In this document: positions 45,807 to 55,690 of the stretch, piece after piece
Layout of the letters: each line of letters begins with the position of its first letter
How positions within the stretch are numbered: the stretch's first letter is position 1
Origin: Mycoplasmatota bacterium
GTDB taxonomy: Bacteria; Bacillota_I; Bacilli_A; Haloplasmatales; Haloplasmataceae
Assembly: GCA_018394295.1 (NCBI GenBank)
Contig: CP074573.1
Coordinates: forward strand, 2,177,156-2,241,155
Length of the DNA stretch: 64,000 nucleotides
Direction of reading: 5' to 3'
The notes under the pieces: generated by a model
The model's database searches: none
The model's input: only the letters and a program-made list of their open reading frames with translations
Told to the model about the DNA's origin: nothing
Program-made: the position numbers and the translations under genes

Positions 45807-46991
45807 TTACTTAATTAATCTTAATGTATCTCGTGCAATCACTACTTCTTCATTAGTTGGAATAGCGTAAACTTTAATTTTAGAATCTTTAGTCGATATT
45901 AATCGTTCTTCGCCCATTACTTGATTTGCTTCTTCATCTAAAGTAATTCCTAAAGAAGTTAAACGATTCATAATAGCTTTACGCGCTGGTTCACTATTTT
46001 CACCAATACCAGCAGTAAATACGATTGCATCACAACCACCTAAAAGTACATAATATGAACCGATAAAATCACAAACGCGTTTAGCGAATAAATTCATGGT
46101 ACGAACACATTTTTCATCACCATTTTTAATTCCTTCTATAATATCACGCATATCAGATGAAATTGAAGAGATACCCTTCAATCCAGATTCACGATTTAAT
46201 GCAGTCATCACTTCATCAATTGTCAAATTTTCTTTTTCCATCACAAATGGAAGAATGGATGGATCAATATCACCAGAACGTGTTCCCATCATAATTCCAG
46301 CAAGTGGTGTGAATCCCATTGATGTATCAATTGATTTACCATCTTTGACAGCAGTAATAGAACCACCATTTCCAATATGTACGGTAATAATCTTCGTATC
46401 TTTTGCACCTTTTCCTAATAATTCAATTGCTCTTTCAGAAACGTATTTATGACTTGTCCCATGAAAACCATAACGTCTAATTCTGTGTTTTTCATACCAT
46501 GAATAAGGTGTTGGGTATAAATAAGATTCTTCTGGCATTGATTGATGAAATGCTGTATCAAAAACAACAACTTGTTTTACATTTGGTAATATTTCACGGA
46601 AGGCTTTAATACCAGTTGCATTTGCAGGATTATGTAAAGGAGCTAAATCTTTTAACTGTTCAATTTCATCTAACACTTCATCAGTAATTAATACAGAATC
46701 AGCGAATTTTTCACCACCATGAACAACACGATGTCCAACTCCCATAATTTCTTCATAATTTTTAACAATTTTCATATCAATTAATGCATCTAAAACAATT
46801 TGTACTGCTACTGCATGATTCTTAATTGGTTTTATAAATTTCTTTTTCTCTCCATTAAACTTTATCGTAAAAATCGAATCTTCAAAACCTATTCTTTCAA
46901 TTAAACCTGATGTAATGACAAGTTCGTTAGGCATCTCTAATAATTGAAATTTTAGAGATGAACTTCCTGCATTGACTGCTAATATTTTCAT
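45807..46991 (-). CDS. ackA: Acetate kinase
   Basis: 394 aa. Motifs NAGSSSLKFQL, GHRVVHGGEKF, YGFHGTSHKYVSERA, HIGNGGSITAV and FTAGIGENS are all intact. Converts acetyl phosphate to acetate with ATP formation. Follows the methyltransferase gene by 13 bp, as ackA follows ytxK in Bacillus. Confidence 0.96.
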   Translation of the reverse strand: MKILAVNAGSSSLKFQLLEMPNELVITSGLIERIGFEDSIFTIKFNGEKKKFIKPIKNHAVAVQIVLDALIDMKIVKNYEEIMGVGHRVVHGGEKFADSVLITDEVLDEIEQLKDLAPLHNPANATGIKAFREILPNVKQVVVFDTAFHQSMPEESYLYPTPYSWYEKHRIRRYGFHGTSHKYVSERAIELLGKGAKDTKIITVHIGNGGSITAVKDGKSIDTSMGFTPLAGIMMGTRSGDIDPSILPFVMEKENLTIDEVMTALNRESGLKGISSISSDMRDIIEGIKNGDEKCVRTMNLFAKRVCDFIGSYYVLLGGCDAIVFTAGIGENSEPARKAIMNRLTSLGITLDEEANQVMGEERLISTKDSKIKVYAIPTNEEVVIARDTLRLIK

Positions 46992-47004
46992 ATTCTTCCT
47001 CCAA

Positions 47005-47997
47005 TTATTTATTATGTATTTTTCTAAACCATTGATTTATTTGATCAATAGCGTTTTTTACTTTATCTTTATCTTTAAAGCTTGGAAATCTAAGCATTAA
47101 TATTTCTTGATTAACCGTAACTTGATTTCCTCTTTTTCTTAAAATTAAAATACTTTTCTGATATTTAGCTTCTTTAAACATATCTACAGGTAATTCAATA
47201 ATCCCTTGAATACAACTTTCTTTTAAAATAATCGCTTTAATCACATCGTTTTTAGGATGAACAAAAAAATCATTTGGGATTAAGTAAAAATAGTAACTAC
47301 CTTCTTTACCATATTTCATTAAATTTTCAAGTATTAAATAAGGTTTATAAGTAATATTATTTTTAGCGGTAACTAAATTAAATGAACCTATCTCTTTTTC
47401 TTCATCGGTAGGTAGGTCACTAATGATAAGATCCACAGGTGAAACTAACATCTTATCTAAATTATTTTGGTTAAAAAATTCCACTTCATATTCCATTAAA
47501 TTCGCTAAACGTAATGCTAGTTTCAAATAAGTAGGATTGACATCAATCCCATATAAATTATTAAACGTTTTATTACTATTGTTTGTCATTGAAAATAATA
47601 AATTCCCACTTCCAACAGTTGCATCTAAAACATCAATATCATCTTTCTTCTCAAAGAATAAATCAGTAAGATATGCAAATAACATTCCGACAGAATCAGG
47701 TGTTATCTCACTCATATTTAGTTTTAGATGTTTAAAGGCTTTTAATAAAGATAACTGAAAAGCTTTGCGAATTTCTTCTTTATTAAAAGATTCATTTTCA
47801 ATTTTAAGTAGGATTTGATCTAACCCTTTAATAACCGATTCTTCTAACTGATTAACAGATTCATCAGATAAAACATAATCAATCGCATATAAAAGGCTAT
47901 CTAAATAATTATTTTTACTACTTTCAAATATAAAAGTTCCCGCTTCGTCTAAGAAATCATAAAACTTCTCAACCTTATTATGAATTGTATTTAACAT
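47005..47997 (-). CDS. Class I SAM methyltransferase, YtxK-like (N6-adenine DNA methylase fold)
   Basis: 330 aa. SAM-binding VLDATVGSGNLLFSM, and ISDLPTDEE at the place of the N-P-P-Y/F motif of adenine methylases; the altered motif makes DNA methylation doubtful. N-terminal 110 residues helical. The neighbour ackA and the nearby gerW gene match the ytxK region of Bacillus. Biological substrate unknown. Confidence 0.82.
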   Translation of the reverse strand: MLNTIHNKVEKFYDFLDEAGTFIFESSKNNYLDSLLYAIDYVLSDESVNQLEESVIKGLDQILLKIENESFNKEEIRKAFQLSLLKAFKHLKLNMSEITPDSVGMLFAYLTDLFFEKKDDIDVLDATVGSGNLLFSMTNNSNKTFNNLYGIDVNPTYLKLALRLANLMEYEVEFFNQNNLDKMLVSPVDLIISDLPTDEEKEIGSFNLVTAKNNITYKPYLILENLMKYGKEGSYYFYLIPNDFFVHPKNDVIKAIILKESCIQGIIELPVDMFKEAKYQKSILILRKRGNQVTVNQEILMLRFPSFKDKDKVKNAIDQINQWFRKIHNK

Positions 47998-48066
47998 ATT
48001 ATCACCATTCCAAAGTATAATTTTACACTATTAAGATGGATTTGTCATTATTTTAACAAATAAAAA

Positions 48067-48088
48067 AGCTGAATTAATATATTCAGCT
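48067..48088 (-). terminator. Terminator of the DUF2953-gerW pair
   Basis: AGCTGAAT and ATTCAGCT form a perfect stem with a T6 run on the minus strand. Confidence 0.82.
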
Positions 48089-48498
48089 TATTCTTTTTGA
48101 TTATTTTTCCCAAATCCATTCATCATTTTTGGACTCACTAATTTAACTTTCGCTAATAATTCTGGAACAAAATCAATTAATTTTTCATAAATGTGCGTTT
48201 GATTTTCAAGTGATAAAACTTTAATTTCCTCATCTTGATTAACAACTAAAAATGCAATTGGTGTGATTGATACCGTTCCACCACTTCCACCACCAAATGG
48301 TGGTTGTTGATTTTCTTGTGCTTTTTCTACTTTTTGTTCCGTTCCTCCTGATGCAAATCCAAATTTAACTTTTGATATGGGAATGATTGTTGTTCCTTCT
48401 TTCGTATTCACTGGTTGACCAACAATCGTATCAACATCAACCATATCTTTTATATTTTCCATTGATATTTTCATAAAACTATGAATTGGATGTTCCAA
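48088..48498 (-). CDS. GerW/YtfJ family protein
   Basis: 136 aa from TTG 48498, with GAGGTG six bases upstream. Signature: VGQPVNTKEGTTIIPISKVK, a Gly-rich GGGSGGTVSITPIAFLVVN. In Bacillus YtfJ (GerW) is a spore protein, but the family also occurs in non-spore formers. No other sporulation gene is visible here. Confidence 0.88.
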   Translation of the reverse strand: MEHPIHSFMKISMENIKDMVDVDTIVGQPVNTKEGTTIIPISKVKFGFASGGTEQKVEKAQENQQPPFGGGSGGTVSITPIAFLVVNQDEEIKVLSLENQTHIYEKLIDFVPELLAKVKLVSPKMMNGFGKNNQKE

Positions 48499-48515
48499 AT
48501 TAATCACCTCTTATA

Positions 48516-49076
48516 TTATTGTGTACGTTTTAATACTAGTGGTATTTTTGTAATGTATTTAACACTAACACTTATAATTTTTGCTAGATTGGTTTTTATT
48601 ATGCAATCAAAATAAATAAAAACGTCATTATCAATATAATTAAATTTTGTTTCAACATCGATATCACTAACTTTTTTGAAATGTTCATTTATATAATCAA
48701 TAAATACTTGCTGCATTGTGGTATAAATTGGCAAAAGAGAAAGGCCTAGTAAAGGATTTTCCATTGGAACTGCTGAATACCAATATAGATGTTTTATTGT
48801 TGATCTTTCCAGTAAATCATGATAAATTGGTCTAATACTCAACATTTTTTTATAATTTTCAAATATTTCCATTATATTGACATCTTTTTCTTCTTGTGTT
48901 TTACGTGTTGTTGCAGTATGAATAAAACGCTGTAAACTAATTGGTACACGTATAAACCCAAACATAATTAAGTAACATTTTACTTTACCCTCTGTATAAA
49001 ATGTGATATACCAAGGAAAATATAATATTAATATATATAATGAAATAAATAAAAATATGTAATTTAGAATCATAGG
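48516..49076 (-). CDS. DUF2953 membrane-associated protein (YtfI-like)
   Basis: 186 aa from ATG 49076. N-terminal hydrophobic helix (about 3-25), then a soluble part ending with a weakly hydrophobic tail. DUF2953 genes precede gerW/ytfJ in many Bacillota, as here (17 bp gap). Function unknown. Confidence 0.7.
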   Translation of the reverse strand, partial: PMILNYIFLFISLYILILYFPWYITFYTEGKVKCYLIMFGFIRVPISLQRFIHTATTRKTQEEKDVNIMEIFENYKKMLSIRPIYHDLLERSTIKHLYWYSAVPMENPLLGLSLLPIYTTMQQVFIDYINEHFKKVSDIDVETKFNYIDNDVFIYFDCIIKTNLAKIISVSVKYITKIPLVLKRTQ

Positions 49077-49087
49077 TATCACCAAAA

Positions 49088-49137
49088 AATATGTGATAGA
49101 AAAAATAAATCAATTATTTATTTTTCCTTCACATATT
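49088..49137 (-). terminator. Long hairpin after asnB
   Basis: AATATGTGA and TCACATATT close a long, mostly AT stem, followed by U on the minus strand. Confidence 0.7.
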
Positions 49138-49141
49138 ATAT

Positions 49142-50935
49142 TTAGATTATATTTAAATTATATTCATTAAACCAATAATCAAATTGATATAAATAAGCAA
49201 TTAATTGTGGTTTTGTCATTAATTGTCCAAACCATGGTGATTCAAAAGACTTGTCATTTTCTAATAAATTATATAAAGCTTTTTTATTAAATAGTTCAAA
49301 TAAAACAGAATTTTTATTATTTAAACAATTTCTAAATAATGATTTTACTAATTTTTCATATTTTGGATGATGTGTTTTTGGATAAGGATTTTTTTTACGA
49401 TAGACAATTTCGTAAGGAACAATATCTTTTACCGCTTCTTTTAATAAACCTTTTTCTTTATTCTGGTAAAATTTCATCTCCCAAGGTACATTATATAGAT
49501 ATTCAATTAAACGATGATCGGCAAACGGCACTCGAACTTCTAAACTAGCACCCATAGTCATTCTGTCTTTTCTATCCAAAAGAGTTGTCATAAAATAAAG
49601 CATATTTAAGTAACTCAGTCTTTTATGCTTTATTTCTTCAAGTGTTTCATCCCCATTTAAAGGGACTTCACGCAATGCTTTTTTATAATGGTTATCCACA
49701 TATTCTCTTAATTCAAGTTTCTTTTGATAGTTATCATTTAATAAATTATTTCGTTCATCTAAATTAGAAAGCCACGGAAAACAGCCATCTTTAAAGGTAC
49801 GATAAAACCAAGGATATCCACCGAATATCTCATCAGCGCATTCACCAGATAATGCGACTGTAAATTGAGGTTTAATTTTCGTACTAAACCAATATAAAGA
49901 GGAATCAATATCTGCCATACCAGGCATATCACGTAAAATTACTGCGTTTTTAAGTGTCTCAATTAATTCTTCATTACTAATTACACAACGATGATGGTTA
50001 ATATTAAAATGGTCGACAACAAAATTAATAAAATCATTATCCTCAGCCACTTGGAAATTATTGGCATTAAAATATTTTTGATTATTAATATAATCAATAC
50101 TGTAAGACTCTAAATCTGGTTTATATTTTTGACCAATTAATGTTATCGCAGTTGAATCAAGTCCTCCAGACAAATAAGTACATAATGGAACATCAGAAAC
50201 AAGTTGTCTTTTAATACTATCTTCAAGTAAAAAACGTACTTTCTCTACCGTAGTTTTAAAATCCTCATGGTGTACTAAAGATTTAACCTGCCAATATTGA
50301 TGGATTTTTAATTGATTCTTTTTTAAGATGAGATAATGACCTGGTCTTAATTCTTTAATATTTTGATAAATCCCATTTCCTGGTGAATGAGAGGGTCCAA
50401 GTCCAAGAATTTCTTGTAATCCATTTACACTAATCTTATTAATATCAAAATAGTTTAAAATTGTTTTTATTTCTGATGATGCCATAAATTCACTATTTTC
50501 ATAATAATAGTAGAATGGTTTTACACCAACACGATCACGGAAGCAGTAAATTTCTTTTGTTTGTGTATCATATATCATGAATGAAAAAATACCATTAAGT
50601 TTTTTTACACACTCTTCCCTATATTCATAAAATAGTTTTATTAGGATTTCTGTATCAGAATGTCCATTAAATAAATATCCTTTTTGTTTTAAATCTTCTC
50701 TTAATTCAGAAGTATTATACAATTCTCCATTATAAATCATTACGAGTTGATTAAAAGTATACGGTTGTTTTCCAAACTCCTTATCTACGACAACTAATCG
50801 TTTATGTCCTATATATATCGTTTCATCAAAAAAGACCCCTTCTTCATCAGGTCCTCTATGACTTATTTTTTGTAGAACTTGATAGGCTTTCTCTCGATTA
50901 ATATCATTTGATTTTATCCCTATAAACCCACACAT
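49142..50935 (-). CDS. asnB: Asparagine synthase (glutamine-hydrolysing)
   Basis: 597 aa. Starts MCGFIGIKSND, so Cys2 becomes the amidotransferase nucleophile; KISHRGPDEEGVF and SDTEILIKLFYEY complete the glutaminase. ATP-binding loop TYLSGGLDSTAIT and GECADEIFGGYPWFYR form the synthetase. Makes asparagine from aspartate; some relatives act on cell-wall precursors. Divergent from yidD. Confidence 0.92.
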   Translation of the reverse strand: MCGFIGIKSNDINREKAYQVLQKISHRGPDEEGVFFDETIYIGHKRLVVVDKEFGKQPYTFNQLVMIYNGELYNTSELREDLKQKGYLFNGHSDTEILIKLFYEYREECVKKLNGIFSFMIYDTQTKEIYCFRDRVGVKPFYYYYENSEFMASSEIKTILNYFDINKISVNGLQEILGLGPSHSPGNGIYQNIKELRPGHYLILKKNQLKIHQYWQVKSLVHHEDFKTTVEKVRFLLEDSIKRQLVSDVPLCTYLSGGLDSTAITLIGQKYKPDLESYSIDYINNQKYFNANNFQVAEDNDFINFVVDHFNINHHRCVISNEELIETLKNAVILRDMPGMADIDSSLYWFSTKIKPQFTVALSGECADEIFGGYPWFYRTFKDGCFPWLSNLDERNNLLNDNYQKKLELREYVDNHYKKALREVPLNGDETLEEIKHKRLSYLNMLYFMTTLLDRKDRMTMGASLEVRVPFADHRLIEYLYNVPWEMKFYQNKEKGLLKEAVKDIVPYEIVYRKKNPYPKTHHPKYEKLVKSLFRNCLNNKNSVLFELFNKKALYNLLENDKSFESPWFGQLMTKPQLIAYLYQFDYWFNEYNLNII

Positions 50936-50986
50936 AAAATCACACCTTGCTTTTTAGATACCTTATTATATGATAAATAATGGAAA

Positions 50987-51015
50987 TTGTTATAATGGTC
51001 TAGTTATGATATAAT
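50987..51015 (+). promoter_or_regulatory. Sigma-A promoter of yidD
   Basis: TTGTTA, 17-bp spacer, TATAAT, 17 bp before the start codon, so the leader is very short. Confidence 0.7.
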
Positions 51016-51032
51016 TAAGTGTTGGTGATATT

Positions 51033-51269
51033 ATGATTAAAAAAATGTTTATAAATCTAATTCGATTTTATCAAAAATATATCTCAAAAGCACTTGGAAG
51101 TAATTGTCGTCATATTCCAACATGCTCTAATTATGCGATAGAAGCCTATGAAAAACATAATGTTTTTTATGCATCTTTACTAACCATCTACCGCATATTA
51201 AGATGTAATCCATTTGGAAAAGGTGGTTTCGACCCTGTACCCGAACCAAAAAAAAGAAAAATTAAATAA
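51033..51269 (+). CDS. yidD: Membrane protein insertion efficiency factor YidD
   Basis: 78 aa. Complete signature: [49 protein letters not shown]. An amphipathic inner-membrane protein that assists YidC-dependent insertion. The last conserved core gene before the decayed accessory region. Confidence 0.95.
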   Translation: MIKKMFINLIRFYQKYISKALGSNCRHIPTCSNYAIEAYEKHNVFYASLLTIYRILRCNPFGKGGFDPVPEPKKRKIK

Positions 51270-51290
51270 AGTTATTAAATATAATATATT

Positions 51291-51329
51291 AAAAAAGATG
51301 GTTTTGTGATTATTTAACCATCTTTTTTG
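51291..51329 (+). terminator. Terminator of yidD
   Basis: AAAAAAGATGGTT and AACCATCTTTTTT form a perfect stem around a 12-nt loop. Confidence 0.88.
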
Positions 51330-51646
51330 TTGATTAAACATATAACTAATTACTGGTATTAACCATATATAATTAAAGACACAATTAATACTTTTTTTTA
51401 GTATCAAAACTTAAGTTCAACTCACCTCTACTCCGCTGTCTTGTCCGTACCGACTTTGTACGGTTTTTCGCTTGTGACGTACCGACTTTGCTATTTTTTC
51501 ATGCTAGGAGTGTGTATTTTTCTTATTTTCAAACTTCTAGTGTGTACTCAGTTTCTTAATCTTTTTATGTTTAGATAGGTTTTTTCTAACTTGAGATACG
51601 CCCCGGTGTAACTAATGAAAACAAAAAAAAATAGATTCATTTGAAC
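51330..51646. other. Non-coding or decayed sequence with short repeats
   Basis: No gene. GTACCGACTTTG occurs twice, 37 bp apart, and a CTAGGAGTGTGTAT/CTAGTGTGTACT pair follows. Base composition is less AT-rich than around it, which suggests an imported remnant. Confidence 0.35.
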
Positions 51647-51901
51647 CTATTTATTTAACATCACAGAATCACAATAAGGTTTATACCCTATTTTCATATA
51701 GATACTATTTGAAGTTGGGTTTGATAAGTCTGTATAAAGCGTAGCTAATTTACCATCTGCTAAAACCTTTTTAGTAACTTCAGCTGTAACTATACTACCA
51801 TAGCCATTCCTTCTAAATTTAACTGGTGTATATACAAAACCAACTGATTCAGTTGAAATCAGTAATCTTGATCTTGCTGCCATAGAAACTATTGGAATCA
51901 A
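51647..51901 (-). pseudogene. C-terminal half of a GNAT acetyltransferase
   Basis: 84 codons covering only the acetyl-CoA half: FVYTPVKFRRNGYGSIVTAE then LYTDLSNPTSNSIYMKIGYK. This family normally has a further ~150-180 N-terminal residues, absent here. The only possible start (TTG 51901) abuts the purine-rich stretch. Probably a truncated, dead copy. Confidence 0.65.
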
Positions 51902-52502
51902 CTCCTTTGTGTTATTATACTACATAATTATTAGAAAGGGAGGGGGAATGTGTCCAGCATTTTCGTAGCAGTGCAGCATAATCTTCTAGCGTATTTTTTT
52001 ATATTCCAAGAGAAAAAAGACCTCTAAAAAGTCATATTTTTATCAATATATACAAAGAGTTCAATTCTCATAACGGCTATTCTTAGCTGTTTAAGCGTTT
52101 TTTAGCGAATGAACTCGGTATGATTGAGATGTATTAACAATACCAAGTTGATACAATTTAGAGGTTGTCTTACCTAAGTTGCTACCAAATATGGTTATAA
52201 TGTTTTCACAAACAAGATGTGTTTAAACTGTCGTGTTGCTAATATTACGCAAAAATAAAGTATTTTGCGTAATAGTGTACCCCTTTGGTGGGTTTTCTAT
52301 ATCAAAAAATGGTGTGAGTTTTACAACCCATACCATATATTATAGAACCGAAATCTTACAATATACCAAAATTTGTTTTTTTAACCAAGTATAAACTTTT
52401 TATAGGAAGAATTCATTATATTGGCATCATTATAGTCAATCGTAACATGATTGACTACTTTTTTCAGTGTGCTCTCTGCATTTATTGCTTCTTTATTTTA
52501 AT
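51902..52502. other. Decayed region with an 11-bp palindrome
   Basis: No intact gene. Minus-strand fragments (ENIITIFGSNLGKTTSKLYQ then a stop about 20 codons on) look like decayed coding DNA. A perfect inverted repeat, ATTACGCAAAA and TTTTGCGTAAT, lies at 52244-52273. Confidence 0.4.
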
Positions 52503-52808
52503 TTATGTTAATAATATTGACCATTCTTCAAATATCAATACCATAAGTAAAGATAGAAACCAATAGATTAATTCAATCAATAAATTAATACTCAATATTT
52601 TTTTTATATCCCTTATATTAAATAGGATAGCACTCAGCAACAAGAGGGTACTAAAAAACAAGTACATCATTAACTGGCTATTTATAAAGCAAAATACAAA
52701 GTAAAAATTAATAATTATTATATTTATTTTATTGATTTCTTTAGATTTAATTTTAACGTCTCCTCTTGATATAAATAAGAAAAAAAGGATCATTTCTAAT
52801 ACATTCAT
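52503..52808 (-). CDS. Small membrane protein, possible immunity protein
   Basis: 101 aa with three hydrophobic segments (about 1-15, 28-50 and 70-98). AAGGAG stands seven bases before ATG 52808. It begins right after a decayed, toxin-like tail (HHVVQDAVSNTTQS before the stop), the typical position for an immunity gene of a polymorphic toxin. No family recognised. Confidence 0.5.
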   Translation of the reverse strand: MNVLEMILFFLFISRGDVKIKSKEINKINIIIINFYFVFCFINSQLMMYLFFSTLLLLSAILFNIRDIKKILSINLLIELIYWFLSLLMVLIFEEWSILLT

Positions 52809-52816
52809 TATTTACT

Positions 52817-52964
52817 CCTTAACTTTGAGTAGTATTACTGACTGCATCTTGTACTACATGATGAGGGGTTATATGTACCAATCCTACCTGGTAATTCTTT
52901 TATGAAATTTATTTGATGTCTTTTTATCTAGACTTTTTTGGCTGTCTTTGATCTTCTTGTTAAG
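52817..52964 (-). pseudogene. Decayed C-terminal tail of a toxin-like protein
   Basis: Minus-strand frames join as INFIKELPGRIGTYNP and, after a shift, HHVVQDAVSNTTQS with a stop. An in-frame TAG interrupts it upstream. The double His followed by polar residues near the C-terminus recalls nuclease-type toxin domains, but this is only a resemblance. Confidence 0.35.
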
Positions 52965-53414
52965 TTATTTAATCATTTTTAAATAATGTAGTGGATTTTT
53001 TATAAAACTAAATGTTTTTGATAACCTGATATTTTCAGTAATATCTTTATATTCTGGATTTATGATTTTATTATCACATACAATTAAAGCATTATTATCT
53101 CGTATAAACTCCAAGATTAAATTAATTATATCTTTCGTTATATCCCTCAAATCTAATCTAAACTCAATATTTTCTAAAACATCATTTTCATATATGAATT
53201 CAATACATGTTTTATCTATTTCACCTAATTGCTTAATATCCTCACTCCAGCTTTTACTTGGTTTTAATATATTTGATAGGGTTTTAATAGAATTTTCATT
53301 TATCTCATATCCTTCCCAAGTAATATTATCTATTATATTAGTTATATTTAAATTATCATATTTATCAAATTTGTCTTTAGGAATTATATAAAAGACATAT
53401 TGCCATATTGCCAT
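52965..53414 (-). CDS. Immunity-like protein of unknown family
   Basis: 149 aa, soluble, acidic, starts MAIWQYVFYIIPKDKFDKYD. Strong GGGGGAGG Shine-Dalgarno. Its start lies inside the last codons of a decayed ParB-like domain gene, the gene order expected of toxin then immunity. No domain recognised with certainty. Confidence 0.55.
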   Translation of the reverse strand: MAIWQYVFYIIPKDKFDKYDNLNITNIIDNITWEGYEINENSIKTLSNILKPSKSWSEDIKQLGEIDKTCIEFIYENDVLENIEFRLDLRDITKDIINLILEFIRDNNALIVCDNKIINPEYKDITENIRLSKTFSFIKNPLHYLKMIK

Positions 53415-53665
53415 TTTATCCTCCCCCAGTTAAATAAATCTTTTACACTCTTTTCAGGAACTTGATTTATGCCTAATAGTATTGCTGCTCTTGCTCTATG
53501 ATGTCCATCTAAATCAACATATTTTATAGTATCCTCTATTCCTTCACTTTATGTTTTTTCATAATTTTTTCTGAAACTAGATTACCCTTTGTTAATTTAT
53601 TAGTCGGTATTAAATCAAACACATTTTCAAAAAATACTGTATAATCATCATCTTTAAATCTTTAT
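53384..53665 (-). pseudogene. ParB-like domain remnant, frameshifted
   Basis: Two frames join: DDYTVFFENVFDLIPTNKLT...KHKVKE, then after a shift EDTIKYVDLDGHHRARAAIL. The DGHHR motif is characteristic of ParB/sulfiredoxin-like domains that also occur as C-terminal toxin domains in Bacillota. No N-terminus is present. The 3' end overlaps the immunity-like gene. Confidence 0.55.
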
Positions 53666-53747
53666 TAAATAAACTACCTAAATCTTATTCTTAACAAGTG
53701 ATTATTTGAATCCAATCTATGTTAATACATACTACAATAAGCTTAAT

Positions 53748-54536
53748 TTATTGATTAAAATATAGAAAAACTGAATATATAATCAACGCAACAAACCATG
53801 TTATTAATATAGATAAAGTTAATATTATCCCCTTTAAAAAAGGTTTGATTTTCACTTTTCTTATAACTAATTCTGTGACCAAAGCAATACTAATCGAATT
53901 AAAAATTAAATATCCTAGTGAAATAAGAACATCACTAGGGTCCTTAATAATACTTACTATACAATCAATAACCCAGAATACAAGAAATAGGTATACCATA
54001 ACCCTAAAGTATACATCTTTATCTTTTCTTAGATTACTTTTCACTATCTCATCATAGTTACTAAATTCGTTATGTAATGTAGTATCACTTAAATATACTT
54101 CTCTTCTTCTTTTAATTTCTTCAACTAGATCTTTAGGTTTTACATTAAGCATTCCAGGAAGTGTTCCTCTTTTATTTTTTCCATCTTTTATATAACTAAT
54201 ATAAACCATTTTATTATGAAACATTTTATTTATATATACACTCTCAATATCTTTTAATAAGTATCGAACTTTTTTATTAAATATACCATTAATTATTATT
54301 TCTACATTAGTAATAACTAATATTGGTTCACTTTTTAAAATATACTTATAAAAGAAAACTGTAAGGATAGGTTGTATTAACACCAAGATTCCTAAAGAAA
54401 ATATTAATATAACACTCTCATCTTCATTAAGTAAATTATCAATATTTAATATCATAAATACTGTTAGAAGAGTTACTAAAAAGAATATCGGTGTATATTT
54501 AACCTTACTTACACCAACATTATAATTTTCATTCAC
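53748..54536 (-). CDS. Membrane protein with PH-like domain (STM3941-like)
   Basis: 262 aa. Two N-terminal helices (about 15-32 and 42-65), a middle part ILVITNVEIIINGIFNKKVR... that resembles bacterial PH-like domains, and two or three C-terminal helices. Proteins of this layout are common as possible immunity or accessory genes in Bacillota toxin loci. Function unknown. It is intact, unlike most neighbours. Confidence 0.5.
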   Translation of the reverse strand: MNENYNVGVSKVKYTPIFFLVTLLTVFMILNIDNLLNEDESVILIFSLGILVLIQPILTVFFYKYILKSEPILVITNVEIIINGIFNKKVRYLLKDIESVYINKMFHNKMVYISYIKDGKNKRGTLPGMLNVKPKDLVEEIKRRREVYLSDTTLHNEFSNYDEIVKSNLRKDKDVYFRVMVYLFLVFWVIDCIVSIIKDPSDVLISLGYLIFNSISIALVTELVIRKVKIKPFLKGIILTLSILITWFVALIIYSVFLYFNQ

Positions 54537-54808
54537 TATACATCACCCTTTATTATAAATTCTAGTACCTATACCACAAATTCTTTTATTAAAACCATAG
54601 TAATTTATAGGTATATTTTACCATAATGTTTCTATCCATATCAACAAGGTATGATAGTAATCTAGTTTTTCAAACTATTTTATGACACCTATAGACAAAA
54701 AGAGCCCTATTTAAAGGCTCTATAATATATTTAATTAATATTGTATCAAAACATGCCTTTATTTGTGTCGTCATTAGCAAATTGGTACACCTTTTATAGT
54801 TGCATTAC

Positions 54809-55297
54809 CTAAATAATCGTTAACACAGCAGTTATCCCACTAATAATGACAGTAAACATAAATCCTTTGAATGCAGCTCTAAGATGAAATCCGTAATCCT
54901 TATACTCTTTTAACCCTTCTGTTCCTTCCAATATAAGGTATTTGGGATTGATGTAGCAAAATATAAACCAATCCAACACCACTAAATCAAAAACATTAAA
55001 TGCACTACAAATAATAAAAGTATTCAAGAAACCTGCCATGAAAGTATAATCGGTACTCATCGTTTCTTTTAATACAATTGTAGAATATATTGGATATCCA
55101 AACATAATCAATAGAAATGGTATCCCAATTGACAACTTTTCTATTATCTCCTTTTTGGTTCTTTTGGGTACAATATTCTGTATTGCCTTAGGATAGTCAT
55201 TAATCCATAACCTGGCATTGAACAACTGAGATATGGTTACAATCGCTCCTAAAACTACTGAATAAACTAATCCTTCCAAGATTGCATTTCCAATCAT
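54809..55297 (-). CDS. Membrane protein of unknown family
   Basis: 162 aa with four hydrophobic helices (about 5-25, 55-75, 85-110 and 138-160). GAGGTG lies before the ATG. The region just upstream (55303-55352) is repeated at 57131-57179. No family recognised. Confidence 0.5.
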   Translation of the reverse strand: MIGNAILEGLVYSVVLGAIVTISQLFNARLWINDYPKAIQNIVPKRTKKEIIEKLSIGIPFLLIMFGYPIYSTIVLKETMSTDYTFMAGFLNTFIICSAFNVFDLVVLDWFIFCYINPKYLILEGTEGLKEYKDYGFHLRAAFKGFMFTVIISGITAVLTII

Positions 55298-55302
55298 GAC
55301 TC

Positions 55303-55352
55303 TATCACCTCTTCTCTGTTTTGTTTTAAAACCTTCTGTATTTCATTAGCAA
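55303..55352 (-). repeat. Diverged direct repeat, copy 1
   Basis: About 49 bp, 44 of 49 bases shared with 57131-57179. On the minus strand it encodes a Q-K-V-L/F-K-x-N-R-E-E-V motif ending at a Shine-Dalgarno. Confidence 0.6.
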
Positions 55353-55360
55353 CTATATAC

Positions 55361-55656
55361 TTATTTCCAAGTAGTTGTGTTGATCCAATAAATTGCTATA
55401 ATAGTAATTAAAAATAGTGTTACAAATGAATAAATTATTTTATTGACTTTACCTTCAGTTTTTAAATAAATTGATCTTGCTTCAAATAATAACAAAATAA
55501 TAGCAACAATAATAAACAAATACCTATTAAATATATTTATTAACTTAGTTGAAATTTCAAGATTTTTTGTAATAAATGAAATAGTTAAGCTTTCAATAAA
55601 ATGAATTAAGACACCAAAAAAAAATATACTATCGGAAGAAAAGTTTTTCTTAACAT
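55361..55656 (-). pseudogene. Small membrane protein gene with a homopolymer frameshift
   Basis: ATG 55656 follows AAAGGAT. The frame reads MLRKTFLPIVYFF, then a T9 run breaks it; with T10 it continues FGVLIHFIESLTISFIT and on to INTTTWK, 98 aa with two or three hydrophobic helices. Either a pseudogene or a sequencing error. Confidence 0.55.
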
Positions 55657-55690
55657 GATTAGTTATCCTTTCTTACAAAATAATTATTCA

